From NCBI RefSeq assembly GCF_033547095.1, contig NZ_CP137852.1, positions 4,985,001 through 5,049,000 of the forward strand: DNA of 64,000 nucleotides. The letters run 5' to 3'. Shown here piece by piece: positions 1 through 9,279 of this stretch. Both the position numbers and the translations under genes were made by a program. Numbering within the stretch: the first letter of the stretch is position 1; each line of letters opens with the position of its first letter. The notes under the pieces were generated by a model that was given only the letters and a program-made list of their open reading frames with translations, did not search any database and was not told the DNA's origin. Source of the stretch: Sediminicoccus rosea. GTDB lineage: Bacteria > Pseudomonadota > Alphaproteobacteria > Acetobacterales > Acetobacteraceae.

Positions 1-2
1 CG

Positions 3-518
3 GAACTTCCCATCCCGCCCGGCTGGTACATGAGCTTCGCGCGCTGGCACCTGCTCTCGCTCATGCGCGCGCCGCGCACGCTGCGCGACATCGCCGATGT
101 GGCGCGCAATGCGGCCGAACCCGAACGCCTGCACCAGCTCATCCAGCTCATCGAGGATGAGGTGGGCTATGAGCTGTACCGCGCCATCTCCGGCGTGAAG
201 GCCGCGCTCTCCGCCAAGCCGCGCGCGCGGCTGCAATTCCGCCACGCGGATTTCAGGGTGGATACCGAGATCGCCCGCACGGATTTCGAGGCCTGGATCG
301 CGCCAGAACTCAGGCAGATCGGCGCGGCGGTGGACGCGGCGCTGGCTGATGCGTCCCTCCCCGCCAAGCAGGTGGACCGCGTCTTCCTGACCGGCGGCTC
401 CTGTCTTGTGCCCGCCGTGCGCCGCCTCTTCGAGAAGCGCTTCGGCAAGGCGCGCGTGGTGGCGGGCGGCGAATTCGTCTCGGTGGCGGAGGGACTGGCC
501 CTGATGGGCCGCGGGTGA
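3..518 (+). CDS. Hsp70 family chaperone, YegD-like (C-terminal part)
   Basis: The reading frame is open to the left edge, so this is the C-terminal part of a longer protein. The first ATG at 30 is probably internal. The visible 172 residues contain a late actin/Hsp70-fold ATPase segment. The stretch reading VFLTGGSCLVPAVRRLF matches the adenosine-binding GG motif of Hsp70-like ATPases, and the protein ends soon after it with no substrate-binding domain. That short architecture is typical of YegD-type putative chaperones, which run to about 430-450 residues. The substrate is unknown. Family call is fairly sure; function is inferred. The next gene on the same strand starts 28 bp downstream. Confidence 0.75.
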   Translation, partial: ELPIPPGWYMSFARWHLLSLMRAPRTLRDIADVARNAAEPERLHQLIQLIEDEVGYELYRAISGVKAALSAKPRARLQFRHADFRVDTEIARTDFEAWIAPELRQIGAAVDAALADASLPAKQVDRVFLTGGSCLVPAVRRLFEKRFGKARVVAGGEFVSVAEGLALMGRG

Positions 519-546
519 GAGGCTCTCCCGAAACGGGAGGAAGCCC

Positions 547-1284
547 ATGATCGAACACACCCTCGACATCGCGACGCGCGACGGCGCGATGGAGAGCTTC
601 ATCTGCCACCCCGAACGGCACGGCCCGCACCCTGCCATCCTCATGCTGATGGACGCGCCCGGCATCCGCGAGGAGCTGCGCGACATGGCCCGCCGCCTGG
701 CCAGCATCGGCTTCTATGTGGTGCTGCCCAACCTCTATTACCGCGCAGGCCGCGACAGCGTCTTCGGCCCCGGCGTGCTGACGGTGGGCGACCCGGAGCG
801 CGACCGCATGCGCGCCATCCGCACGAAGATGACCATCCCGCCCGTCATGTCCGATGTGGCGGCCATGCTGGTCTTCCTCGACACGCAGCCGGCGGTGAAA
901 CCCGGCGCCGTCGGCACGCATGGCTATTGCATGAGCGGTCCCTATGCGCTGGCCGCCGCCGCGCGCTTCCCCGGCCGCATCGCCGCCGCCGCCTCGATCT
1001 ACGGCACCTGGCTGGTCAGCGAGGCCGAGGAAAGCCCGCATCTCACGCTCGGCCAGGGCCGGGCCGAGCTCTACATCTGCTGCGCCGAGCACGACGAATT
1101 GGCGCCCCTGCCCATGGTGGCCGAACTCCAGGCGCTGTTGGATGCCTCCGGCGCCGCGGGCGAGCTGGAAATCCACCCCGGCGTGCATCACGGCTTCGCC
1201 TTCCCCGAGCGCTGGTGCTTCGACAAGCCCGCCGCCGAACGTCATTGGGAACGGCTGATTTCCCTGTATCGTCGCAGGCTCTGA
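547..1284 (+). CDS. dienelactone hydrolase family protein
   Basis: 245-residue alpha/beta hydrolase of the dienelactone hydrolase family, the usual length. A Cys-Asp-His triad is visible: C128 in the nucleophile elbow GYCMSG, D183 in EHDELAP and H215 in VHHGFAF. Family members hydrolyse cyclic esters such as dienelactone in chlorocatechol and related pathways, but many have other ester substrates. The ATG at 547 follows a gggaggaagcc ribosome binding site. It lies 17 bp before a Bug-type binding protein and close to a TauD-family dioxygenase, so a catabolic role on an imported carboxylate is plausible. The exact substrate cannot be read from the sequence. Confidence 0.85.
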   Translation: MIEHTLDIATRDGAMESFICHPERHGPHPAILMLMDAPGIREELRDMARRLASIGFYVVLPNLYYRAGRDSVFGPGVLTVGDPERDRMRAIRTKMTIPPVMSDVAAMLVFLDTQPAVKPGAVGTHGYCMSGPYALAAAARFPGRIAAAASIYGTWLVSEAEESPHLTLGQGRAELYICCAEHDELAPLPMVAELQALLDASGAAGELEIHPGVHHGFAFPERWCFDKPAAERHWERLISLYRRRL

Positions 1285-1301
1285 ACGGGAGGAACAAGAA
1301 C

Positions 1302-2276
1302 ATGACCATCCGCATCCCGCGCCGCGCGGCGCTGATGCTGCCGCTCGCCACGCCCGCGCTGGCGCAACCGAACTGGCCCGACCGGCCGATCAACATGATC
1401 GTCCCCTTCCCGCCCGGCGGCACGCCCGATATCGGCGCACGGCTGGTGGCGCCGAAGATGAGCGAGGCATTGGGCCAGGCCGTCACGGTTGAAAACCGCG
1501 GCGGCGCGGGGGCCACCATCGGCACGCGCGCCGTAGTCCAGGCGCGGCCCGATGGGCACACGGTGCTGATGGGCTCCATCTCCTTCCTCACCTCGCCACT
1601 CACCATGCGGCCCATGCCCTATGATCCGGTGGCGGATCTGCGAGTCATCAGCCTGATCTCCACCTCGCCCTACATCCTCGTGGTGCGGGCGGATGCGCCG
1701 CCGCGCGACATCGCGGGCTTCCATGCCTGGACGCGGGCGGAAGGGGCGCGGCTGAACTACGGCTCGGCCGGCATGGGCACGCCGCTGCATCTGGGGGCGG
1801 AGCTCTACAAGATGATGATGGGCGTGCAGCTGACGCATGTGCCCTATCGCGGCAGCGGCCCCGCGCTGACGGCCCTGCTGGCGGGCGAGGTGAACATGGT
1901 GTTCGCCGATGTGCCCGGAGCGGCCGCGCATATCCGCGCCGGCACGGTGCGGGCACTCGCCGCGATGACCGAGGCGCGCATCAGCCAATTCCCGGATGTG
2001 CCGACCATGGCGGAGAGCGACCGGCGCCTCGCGGGATATGACGTCTATACCTGGGCCATGCTGGCCGCCCCCAAGGCGACGCCCGATGGCCCGGTCAACC
2101 GCCTGCACGAGGCCGCCATCCGCGCCGCCCGCGCCGAGGATGTGGCACGCCGCTTCGGTGAGTTGGGCTTCGACTATGTGGGCAGCACGCCCGCCGCCGG
2201 CGATGCCCGCCTGCTGCGCGAGCGCGACAAATGGCGCGAGGTGATCGAGCGCGGGAATATCCGCGCCGAGGGGTGA
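1302..2276 (+). CDS. Bug/TctC family tripartite tricarboxylate transporter substrate-binding protein
   Basis: 324-residue periplasmic solute-binding protein. The start is the ATG at 1302, behind gggaggaacaag. The frame stays open upstream to 927 but only as an overlap with the hydrolase. The N-terminus has a short Arg-rich signal peptide ending in TPALAQ, followed by the family start WPDRPINMIVPFPPGG. The later GSAGMGTPLHLGAEL and VPYRGSGPAL segments are the ligand-binding signatures. Bug proteins bind small carboxylates and deliver them to TctA/TctB permeases or act as sensors. No tctAB genes are in this window. A second Bug gene follows 72 bp downstream. Confidence 0.92.
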   Translation: MTIRIPRRAALMLPLATPALAQPNWPDRPINMIVPFPPGGTPDIGARLVAPKMSEALGQAVTVENRGGAGATIGTRAVVQARPDGHTVLMGSISFLTSPLTMRPMPYDPVADLRVISLISTSPYILVVRADAPPRDIAGFHAWTRAEGARLNYGSAGMGTPLHLGAELYKMMMGVQLTHVPYRGSGPALTALLAGEVNMVFADVPGAAAHIRAGTVRALAAMTEARISQFPDVPTMAESDRRLAGYDVYTWAMLAAPKATPDGPVNRLHEAAIRAARAEDVARRFGELGFDYVGSTPAAGDARLLRERDKWREVIERGNIRAEG

Positions 2277-2348
2277 GCCGCGCAGCTTCGCCTTGACATG
2301 GCGGCCCCCGCGGCGTGACGCTTCGCGAAATTCCCCGGGAGGGAGCCC

Positions 2349-3317
2349 ATGCGAAGCCACCCACGCCGCATCCTGGCCGTTCTGATCCCGCTTGCCCTGG
2401 CCACACCGGCCTGGGCCGCCTTCCCCGAACGCCCGCCGCGCATCGTCAGCGGCTTCGCGGCCGGCGGCGGCTCGGACACGCTCTCCCGCCTGGTCGCCGA
2501 GGCCATCTCGCCGCTGCTCGGCCAGCGCGTGGCGGTGGAGAACCGCACCGGCGTGAACGGCGCGATCGGCGCGGAGCTCGTCGCGCGCAGCGCGCCCGAT
2601 GGCTACACCGCCTTCCAATGCCCGATGAGCACGCTCTCCATCACGCCACAGCTGCAAGGCGCCAATCTCCCGCTCGATCCGGGGGCGGAGCTGCTGCCCG
2701 TCTCCAATGTGGCGCTCTCCTCCTACGCACTGGTGGTGGCCGCCGGCAGCCGCTTCCAGAGCGTCGCGCAGATCCTGGAGGAGGCGCGGCGCCGCCCGGG
2801 CGAGATCACCTTCGCCAGCCCCGGCCCCGGCTCGGCCCAGCACCTCGCGGGGGAACTGATGAAGCGGCTCGGCCAGGTGAACATGCAGCACATCCCCTAT
2901 CGCGGGGCGGCGCCGGCGGCGGTGGACATCATCGGCGGCCGCGTGGATTTCATGATCACCAATATCGGCGATGTGGCGGGCCAGGTGCGCGACGGAACGA
3001 TGCGCTTCGTGGCGCAAGGCGACCCGACGCGCGTCACCGGCTACGAGAACCTGCCCCGCATTGCCGCGACGCTGCCCGGCTTCGAGGTGACAGGCTGGTT
3101 CGGCCTTTGCCTGCCGCGCGGCACGCCCGCCGATGTGATCGCCCGCTGGGATGGCGCGGTGCGCGCCGCCATGGCCGACCCCGCCTTGCCGCGCCGCCTC
3201 GTCGCGGCCGGCTTCACGCCGCTCTACGAACCGCCCGAGGCCTTCGCCAATCGCCTCGCGGCCGACCGCGCCAAGTGGCGCGAGGTGATCCGCGCCGCCG
3301 ATGTCCGCGCGCAATGA
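2349..3317 (+). CDS. Bug/TctC family substrate-binding protein
   Basis: 322-residue Bug-family periplasmic binding protein with a signal peptide (MRSHPRR, a Leu/Ala-rich core, cleavage near PAWA) and mature start FPERPPRIVSGFAAGGG. ASPGPGSAQHLAGEL and IPYRGAAPAAV are the family ligand-loop motifs. The ATG is preceded by gggaggga. It is too different from the Bug protein just upstream to be a recent duplication, so the pair probably binds different ligands. The stop lies 16 bp before the preferred start of the dioxygenase gene, consistent with one transcript from the hydrolase through the dioxygenase. Confidence 0.92.
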   Translation: MRSHPRRILAVLIPLALATPAWAAFPERPPRIVSGFAAGGGSDTLSRLVAEAISPLLGQRVAVENRTGVNGAIGAELVARSAPDGYTAFQCPMSTLSITPQLQGANLPLDPGAELLPVSNVALSSYALVVAAGSRFQSVAQILEEARRRPGEITFASPGPGSAQHLAGELMKRLGQVNMQHIPYRGAAPAAVDIIGGRVDFMITNIGDVAGQVRDGTMRFVAQGDPTRVTGYENLPRIAATLPGFEVTGWFGLCLPRGTPADVIARWDGAVRAAMADPALPRRLVAAGFTPLYEPPEAFANRLAADRAKWREVIRAADVRAQ

Positions 3318-3333
3318 GACCGGAGAACACGCC

Positions 3334-4215
3334 ATGCTGACCGTCACCCCGCTCAAGCCCACATTCGGCGCCCGCATCGAGGGCGCGGATCTCCGCCGCC
3401 CGCTGACGGACGAAGAATTCGCCGTGATGGACGCGGCCATCGCCCGCTACGGCGTGCTGGTCATCCCCGGCCAGGACATTGATGACGACCAGCAGATGGA
3501 ATTCGCCGCGCGCTTCGGCCCCATCGAGCAGACGCGGGCCACGGTGGATGTGGACAAGCAGCGCCTCAAGCATTTCGCGATGAACGACATCTCGAACCTG
3601 GACGAGAAAGGCGAGATCCTGGCAGCGGATGACCGGCGGCGCTTCTTCTCGCTCGGCAACCGGCTCTGGCATTCGGACAGCAGCTTCAAGGCCACGCCCG
3701 CCAAGCATTCCCTGCTGCACGCCCGCAGCATCCCGCCCGAGGGCGGCGAGACCGAATTCGCCGACACGCGCGGCGCCTGGGAGGCGCTGCCCGCCGCCAT
3801 GCAGGCGTGCGTGCGGGACATGATCTGCGACCATTCGCTGATCTATTCCCGCGCCATGCTGGGCTTCGCCGAATGGACCGAGGCCGAGCGCCGGCAATTC
3901 GCGCCCGTCCCGCAACGCCTGGTGCGCCGACACGCGGAATCCGGCCGCACGGCGCTGTTCCTCTCCTCCCATATCGGCCGGATCCACGGCATGCCGACGC
4001 CGGAGGCGCTGATGCTGATCCGTGACCTGCTGGAGCACGCGACACAGCCGCGCTTCGTCTATTCCCACCGCTGGGCGGTGGGGGACCTCGTCATGTGGGA
4101 CAATCGCTGCACGCTGCATCGCGGCCGCGCCTATGACGACCAGCGCTACAAGCGGGACATGCGCCGCGTCACCCTCTCCGACGTGGCGCCGACGCTGGAG
4201 CAGCAGGCGGCCTAG
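3334..4215 (+). CDS. TauD/TfdA family Fe(II)/2-oxoglutarate-dependent dioxygenase
   Basis: 293-residue dioxygenase of the taurine/2,4-D (TauD/TfdA) family. These enzymes oxidise a substrate with O2 and 2-oxoglutarate, giving succinate and CO2. The iron triad is visible as H113 and D115 in WHSDSSF and the distal H262 in CTLHRGRAY. Arginines shortly after, in YKRDMRRV, are placed to bind 2-oxoglutarate. The start at 3334 is preferred because it has ccggagaac upstream and avoids overlapping the previous gene; the frame is open from 3301. Co-location with dienelactone hydrolase and Bug proteins suggests breakdown of an imported organic acid. The substrate is unknown. Confidence 0.9.
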   Translation: MLTVTPLKPTFGARIEGADLRRPLTDEEFAVMDAAIARYGVLVIPGQDIDDDQQMEFAARFGPIEQTRATVDVDKQRLKHFAMNDISNLDEKGEILAADDRRRFFSLGNRLWHSDSSFKATPAKHSLLHARSIPPEGGETEFADTRGAWEALPAAMQACVRDMICDHSLIYSRAMLGFAEWTEAERRQFAPVPQRLVRRHAESGRTALFLSSHIGRIHGMPTPEALMLIRDLLEHATQPRFVYSHRWAVGDLVMWDNRCTLHRGRAYDDQRYKRDMRRVTLSDVAPTLEQQAA

Positions 4216-4224
4216 CCCAGGCCC

Positions 4225-5595
4225 TCAGATCGGCCCCGGCACCCGCGCCTCAGCCAGCGCGGCCGCCTGGCGCTGCGCCAGCTTCTCCTCGCTGTAGTCG
4301 GCGATGAGCTCGTTGAACATGCGGTGCCAGTTGCGCTGCGCCTTGAGGCGGAAGAAGACGCTGCCGAGGCCGATCGCCGCACGGTCCATCAGCGGGAATT
4401 CGCGCGGGATCTTCACACCGCCGGTGCGCTTCAGCCCCTCATGCACCGCCTGCGCGACCTTGCGGCCATGCGTCGGGTCATCGGATTGCTGGATGAAGCG
4501 GACCTTATCCTCCAGCAGCGGCTCGTAGAGGAAATCCGCCCAGGATTTCAGCACCAGCATCGTCTCGCGCGAGAGATTGCGGAAACCCCAGGATTCGAAG
4601 GCGTGGTGCGCCTTGTCGTCATCGCCGTCGCGCACCGCCTCGTAGAGGGTGATGACGCCGGTGATGAAGCTCGGCGGGAAGATCCGCACCACGCCGAAAT
4701 CGAGCAGGCTGATGCCGCCCACCTCGTCATGCACGCCCGGCTGGCGCACCTGGTAATTGCCCAGATGCGGGTCGCCATGAATCACACCATAGCGATAGAC
4801 CGGTTTGTACCAGGCCTGGAACAGCGCCTCGGCATAGAGGTTGCGCTCCTCCAGCGAGGGCTCCTCGTCCAGCCGCTTCAGGATGGAGCCGCCCTTCAGC
4901 CAGGTCATCGTCAGCAGGCGGCGGGTGGTCAGGTGGTCGATCGGCGTGGGCACATGCACGCGCGGTTCATCGGCCAGGATCAGGCTGTAGAGGCGCTGGT
5001 GCGCGGCCTCGCGTGTGTAGTCGAGCTCCTCGCGCAGCCGCTCGGCGATCTCGGCATAGGCGTCCTCATTGTCGAGCGCGCTGTCCATCTTGCGATAGAG
5101 CTGCATGCCGAGCTTGAGCTGCTTGAGATCCGCCTCCACCACGGAATTCATGTCCGGGTATTGCAGCTTGCAGGCGACCTCGGTGCCGTCCTTCAGCTTC
5201 GCGCGATGCACCTGGCCGAGCGAGGCGGCGGCCGCGGCCTCACGCCCGAATTCCGCGAAGTTGGATTGCCAATTGGCGCCCAGCTCCGTGCCCATGCGAC
5301 GGTTCACGAAGGCCCAGCCCATGGGCGGCGCGTTGGATTGCAGCGTCGCCAATTCGCGCGCGTATTCCTCGGGCAGCGCATCCGGAATGGTGGCGAGGAA
5401 CTGCGCCACCTTCATCATCGGCCCCTTCAGCCCGCCCAGGATCGCCTTCAGGTCACCCGCATGGGCATCCTTGTTGGTCTTGATGCCGAGGAAGCGCTCA
5501 CCCGCCACGCGGGCCGCGATGCCGGTGACGGCGCCCGAGGTGCGCGCCATGCGCCGCACCTCGCCGAAGAAGGAGGAGCTTTCGCGGTCGCTCAA
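4225..5595 (-). CDS. ABC1/UbiB-family atypical kinase
   Basis: 456-residue member of the ABC1 (AarF/UbiB/ADCK) atypical kinase family. Visible features are an N-terminal KxGQ-like extension written here as MKVAQFLATIPDALP, the alanine-rich loop AAAAASLGQVHRA, the ATP lysine in VACKLQYP, the catalytic IHGDPHLGNY and the metal motif LDFGVVR. Family members act as ATPases or kinases linked to ubiquinone and lipid metabolism. The KxGQ glycine is replaced by alanine. The start codon overlaps the oligopeptidase stop by 4 nt (ATGA), so the two are translationally coupled. The 3' end is 9 bp from the converging dioxygenase gene. No transmembrane tail is obvious. Confidence 0.88.
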   Translation of the reverse strand: MSDRESSSFFGEVRRMARTSGAVTGIAARVAGERFLGIKTNKDAHAGDLKAILGGLKGPMMKVAQFLATIPDALPEEYARELATLQSNAPPMGWAFVNRRMGTELGANWQSNFAEFGREAAAAASLGQVHRAKLKDGTEVACKLQYPDMNSVVEADLKQLKLGMQLYRKMDSALDNEDAYAEIAERLREELDYTREAAHQRLYSLILADEPRVHVPTPIDHLTTRRLLTMTWLKGGSILKRLDEEPSLEERNLYAEALFQAWYKPVYRYGVIHGDPHLGNYQVRQPGVHDEVGGISLLDFGVVRIFPPSFITGVITLYEAVRDGDDDKAHHAFESWGFRNLSRETMLVLKSWADFLYEPLLEDKVRFIQQSDDPTHGRKVAQAVHEGLKRTGGVKIPREFPLMDRAAIGLGSVFFRLKAQRNWHRMFNELIADYSEEKLAQRQAAALAEARVPGPI

Positions 5596-7427
5596 GAGGT
5601 CTGCTCCAGTTCATCGATGAAGCCGGAAATCACGTCCAGCCCGCGCTTCCAGAAATCCGGGCGCGAGGCGTCGAGGCCGAAGGGCGCCAGCAATTCCTTG
5701 TGCCGCAGCGTCCCGCCGGCCTTCAGCATCGCCATGTACTTGCCCTCGAAGTCCGGAACGCTGCCGTCGCGATACACGCCGTAGAGCGCGTTCACCAGGC
5801 AATCCCCGAAGGCATAGGCGTAGACGTAGAAGGGCGAGTGCACGAAGTGCGGGATATAGGCCCAGTAGCAGGCGTAATCCGGCGTGAAGTCGAAGATCGG
5901 CCCCAGGCTTTCCGTCTGCACCTGCATCCAGATCTCGCCGATGCGCTCGGCCGAGAGCTCGCCATGGCGGCGCTCGTCGTGCACGAGCGTCTCGAACCGG
6001 TAGAAGGCGATCTGCCGCACCACCGTGTTCAGCATGTCCTCCACCTTCCCGGCCAGCAGCAGGCGCCGCTTGGCGGGGTCCGTCTCGGCATCCAGCAGGG
6101 CGCGGAAGGTCAGCATCTCGCCGAAGACGCTGGCGGTCTCGGCGAGCGTCAGCGGCGTGCTGGACATCAGGTAGCCCTGCTCGGCGGCGAGGCGCTGGTG
6201 GACCCCATGGCCCAGCTCATGCGCCAGCGTCATCACGTCCCGCGCCTTGCCGTGGTAGTTCAGCAGCAGGTAGGGGTGCGCGCTCGGCACCGTCGGGTGG
6301 GCGAAGGCGCCGCCCGACTTGCCGGGGCGGAGTGCGGCATCGATCCAGGGCTTGTCGAAGAAGGGCGCCGCCAGCTTCTCCATTTCCGGGCTGAAGCCGG
6401 CATAGGCGGCGCGCACCTGCTGCACGGCCTGGGGCCACGGGATGGTGCTGTCCGCATCGCGCGGCAATGGCGCGTTGCGGTCCCAATGCATCAGCTTCTC
6501 GAGGCCGAGCCACTTGGCCTTCATGCTGTAGTAGCGGTGCGAAAGTCGGGGAAAACTCTCGCGCACGGCGGTCACCAGCGCGTCCACCACCTCGTCCTCG
6601 ACCATGTTGGCGCGGTTGCGGGAGGAGCCGGGGCGGGGGTGGTTGCGCCACTTGTCCATCACCTCCTTGTCCTTCACCAGCGTGTTGGTGATGAGGGAGA
6701 AGAGGCGGATGCGGCTGCCAAACGCCTCGGAGACACCCTTGGCCGCCGCCGCGCGCACATCCCGGTCACTGTCGGAGAGCTTGTTCAGCGCGGCGCTGAC
6801 CGAGAGCTCTTCGCCGCTCACCGTCACTGTCATGTTCGCCATGGTCTCGTCGAAGAGGCGGTTCCAGGCGGCGCGGCCCGTCACCTCCTTCTCGTGCAGC
6901 AGGCGCTCCATCTCGTCCGAGAGCTGGTGCGGCAGCCAGACGCGCAGGTCGCGCAGCCAGGGGCGGAAGCGGGCCAGGGCGGGGCTCGCCTTCAGCTTCT
7001 CCTCCAGCGTCGCTTCTGCGATGTGGTTCAGTTCCAGCGTGAAGAAGACGAGGTGGGAGGAGATGCCCGTCACCCGCTCCTGCATGGTCTGGTAGAAGCG
7101 GCCATTCTCGGCATTCTGCGCATCGCCCGCGAAGAGCAGCTGCGCGAAGCTCATCACCCGGCCCAGAACCTCCTCGATCGCCTCGTATTCCCGCAGCGCC
7201 GCGGCCAGGGCATCGCCCGAAAGCCCGGCGAGCTTGCCGGACAGCCGCTCCTGGAAGGCGCGGGCCTGTTCCTCGGTGCGGGCGAGGTCGGCCGAAAGGG
7301 CGGCATCCTCCGGCCCCTTGTAGAGATCGGAGAGATCCCACGAAGGCAGGGAGGCATCGCCGCCGGCGGCGGGGCCAGAGGCATCGAGGGGGGAGCGCAA
7401 CATTTCAGGGGCGCGGCCTGGGATCAT
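5592..7427 (-). CDS. M3 family oligoendopeptidase F (PepF-like)
   Basis: 611-residue zinc metallopeptidase of family M3, which cleaves short peptides in the cytoplasm. The zinc motif HELGH is at residues 403-407, and the C-terminal third carries the family sequence around FVHSPFYVYAYAFG. The ATG at 7427 is chosen because it has an agaagg site 6-7 nt upstream; an internal ATG at 7403 has none, and the frame is open to 7580. It is the first gene of a two-gene operon with the ABC1 kinase and is divergent from the acyl-CoA synthetase, with 73 bp between the two starts. Nothing shows why peptidase and kinase are paired. Confidence 0.9.
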   Translation of the reverse strand: MIPGRAPEMLRSPLDASGPAAGGDASLPSWDLSDLYKGPEDAALSADLARTEEQARAFQERLSGKLAGLSGDALAAALREYEAIEEVLGRVMSFAQLLFAGDAQNAENGRFYQTMQERVTGISSHLVFFTLELNHIAEATLEEKLKASPALARFRPWLRDLRVWLPHQLSDEMERLLHEKEVTGRAAWNRLFDETMANMTVTVSGEELSVSAALNKLSDSDRDVRAAAAKGVSEAFGSRIRLFSLITNTLVKDKEVMDKWRNHPRPGSSRNRANMVEDEVVDALVTAVRESFPRLSHRYYSMKAKWLGLEKLMHWDRNAPLPRDADSTIPWPQAVQQVRAAYAGFSPEMEKLAAPFFDKPWIDAALRPGKSGGAFAHPTVPSAHPYLLLNYHGKARDVMTLAHELGHGVHQRLAAEQGYLMSSTPLTLAETASVFGEMLTFRALLDAETDPAKRRLLLAGKVEDMLNTVVRQIAFYRFETLVHDERRHGELSAERIGEIWMQVQTESLGPIFDFTPDYACYWAYIPHFVHSPFYVYAYAFGDCLVNALYGVYRDGSVPDFEGKYMAMLKAGGTLRHKELLAPFGLDASRPDFWKRGLDVISGFIDELEQTS

Positions 7428-7500
7428 TCGCATCCTTCTCATATATGCGGGTGAGCGCCGCGTCCAAGCGGCCCCACGTCCAAGTTCCGGGATCCATTGC

Positions 7501-9216
7501 ATGCCGCACACCGTCGAACAGGCGACGAGCCTGCCCGGCCTGATCTTCACCCTGGCCGTCGAGGCGCCGGACCGGCCCATGCTGGGCTATTGGCGGGAGG
7601 GGGCCTGGCACAGCATGAGCCGCGGCGAATTCTGCCAGAAGGTCGCTGACCTGGCCGCCGGGCTGCGCGCCCAGGGCATCATGCCCGGGGACCGCGTTCT
7701 GCTGGTGAGCGAGAATCGCCCGGAATTCATGATCGCGGACAACGCCATCATGGCCATCGGCGCGGTGACCGTGCCCACCTACGTGACCAACACGGTGGCC
7801 GACCACGCCCATGTCCTCCGCGACAGCGGGGCGCGGGCCGCCATCGTCTCCACCCATGCGCTGGCGGAGCGGGTGCTGGCCGCGGCCCCCCTGGACCTGC
7901 TGGTGGGCATGGAAGAGCTGCCCCCCGCGCCGGCCGAGACGCGGGCCCTCAGCTGGGCCGAGATGACGGCCACGCCCGGCGACCTCGCCATGCTGATCGC
8001 GGAGGTGGAGCACATCCCGGCCGGGCGGCTGGCCTGCCTGATCTACACCTCTGGCACCGGCGGCAACCCCAAGGGCGTGATGCTGCCGCACCGCGCCATG
8101 CTGACCAATTGCGCCGGCGCCAAGGGCCTGATCGACCGGATCGGCGTCAGGCACGGGCGCTACCTCTCCTTCCTGCCGCTCTCGCACAGCTATGAGCACA
8201 CGGTGGGCGGCTTCCTCATGCCGGCCTGTGGCTACCAGGTGATCTTCTCGCGCGGCGCGGACAAGCTCCTGGCCGATTTCGCCGAGCACCGGCCGCACCT
8301 CATCACCACCGTCCCGCGCCTTTTCGAGGTGATCCGCGAGCGCATCATGGGCGCGCTCGAAAAGGAGGGCGGGCTGCGGCTCAAGCTGTTCCGGCGCGCC
8401 ATCGCGCTCGGCCTGCGCAAGCTGGACGGCCCGCCGCTCGGCCTGTTCGAGCGCGTGCAGGACGCCCTGCTGGACCGGCTGGTGCGGCAGAAGGTCCGCG
8501 CGCGCTTCGGCGGCGCGCTGGAGGCGCTGGTCTCGGGCGGCGCGCGGCTCGACCCGGAGCTGTCCGGCTTCTTCATGGCGCTCGGCGTCACCATCATCCA
8601 GGGCTACGGGCAGAGCGAGGCCGGGCCCGTCATCAGCGTGAACCTGCCCTGGGACAATGACCGCCGCAGCGTGGGCAAGCCGCTGCCAGGGGTGGAGGTA
8701 CGCCTCGCCGAGGATGGCGAGCTGCTGGTCAAGGGCGGCCTCGTCATGGACGGCTACTGGAACAACCCCGACGCCACCGCCCAGGCGCTGCGCGTCCCGG
8801 AGGGCGAGAGCGAGCCCTGGCTGCACACGGGCGACGTGGCGGAGCTGCGCGACGGCCGCATCCACATCACCGACCGCAAGCGCGACTTCATCAAGCTGAA
8901 GGGCGGCGACATGGTCGCCCCCTCCAAGATCGAGGCGATGCTGGCGGGCGAGGCCGAGGTGGCGCAGGCCGTGGTGGCGGGCGAGGGAATGGCGGGTGTC
9001 GTGGCCCTCATCGTCCCCGCCGAGGGCCAGGCGGAGCGCGTGGGCGAAGCGGTGAAGCGCGTGAATGCGCGCCTCTCCAACATCGAGCGCATCCGCCGCG
9101 TGCAGACCCTGCCCGAGGCCTTCACGGTGGAGAACGGGCTGCTGACGCCGACCATGAAGATCAAGCGGCGGCAGGTGCTGGAACGCTACGGCGCGGAGGT
9201 GGCGGCACTGGGGTAG
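7501..9216 (+). CDS. AMP-dependent long-chain acyl-CoA synthetase
   Basis: 571-residue member of the ANL superfamily, resembling FadD15-type long-chain fatty acyl-CoA ligases. It would activate a fatty acid with ATP and CoA through an acyl-adenylate. Motifs in order: the P-loop YTSGTGGNPKG at residues 182-192, YGQSEAG (A5), LHTGDVAEL (A7), and the hinge region ITDRKRDFIKLKGGDMVAP ahead of the mobile C-terminal domain. Length and motifs are complete. It is followed 63 bp later by an MCE-domain protein gene on the same strand, so it may feed or recycle acyl chains in a lipid-handling context. That link is inference. Confidence 0.9.
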   Translation: MPHTVEQATSLPGLIFTLAVEAPDRPMLGYWREGAWHSMSRGEFCQKVADLAAGLRAQGIMPGDRVLLVSENRPEFMIADNAIMAIGAVTVPTYVTNTVADHAHVLRDSGARAAIVSTHALAERVLAAAPLDLLVGMEELPPAPAETRALSWAEMTATPGDLAMLIAEVEHIPAGRLACLIYTSGTGGNPKGVMLPHRAMLTNCAGAKGLIDRIGVRHGRYLSFLPLSHSYEHTVGGFLMPACGYQVIFSRGADKLLADFAEHRPHLITTVPRLFEVIRERIMGALEKEGGLRLKLFRRAIALGLRKLDGPPLGLFERVQDALLDRLVRQKVRARFGGALEALVSGGARLDPELSGFFMALGVTIIQGYGQSEAGPVISVNLPWDNDRRSVGKPLPGVEVRLAEDGELLVKGGLVMDGYWNNPDATAQALRVPEGESEPWLHTGDVAELRDGRIHITDRKRDFIKLKGGDMVAPSKIEAMLAGEAEVAQAVVAGEGMAGVVALIVPAEGQAERVGEAVKRVNARLSNIERIRRVQTLPEAFTVENGLLTPTMKIKRRQVLERYGAEVAALG

Positions 9217-9279
9217 CGCTTGCCCCGGCGCGAATCCGGCCGCTAGCCTCACCGCGGCCATGGGCGCCGGAGGGCTGGG

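Noticed and set aside
1302-3317. Recent duplication of the two adjacent Bug genes
   Set aside because: The proteins differ throughout, including ligand-loop motifs, so any duplication is ancient.
1242-3440. Very long antisense open frame (732 codons) over the Bug genes
   Set aside because: It is the reverse-strand shadow of GC-rich coding DNA; it lacks a ribosome site and has an Arg/His/Ala-rich composition with no family pattern.
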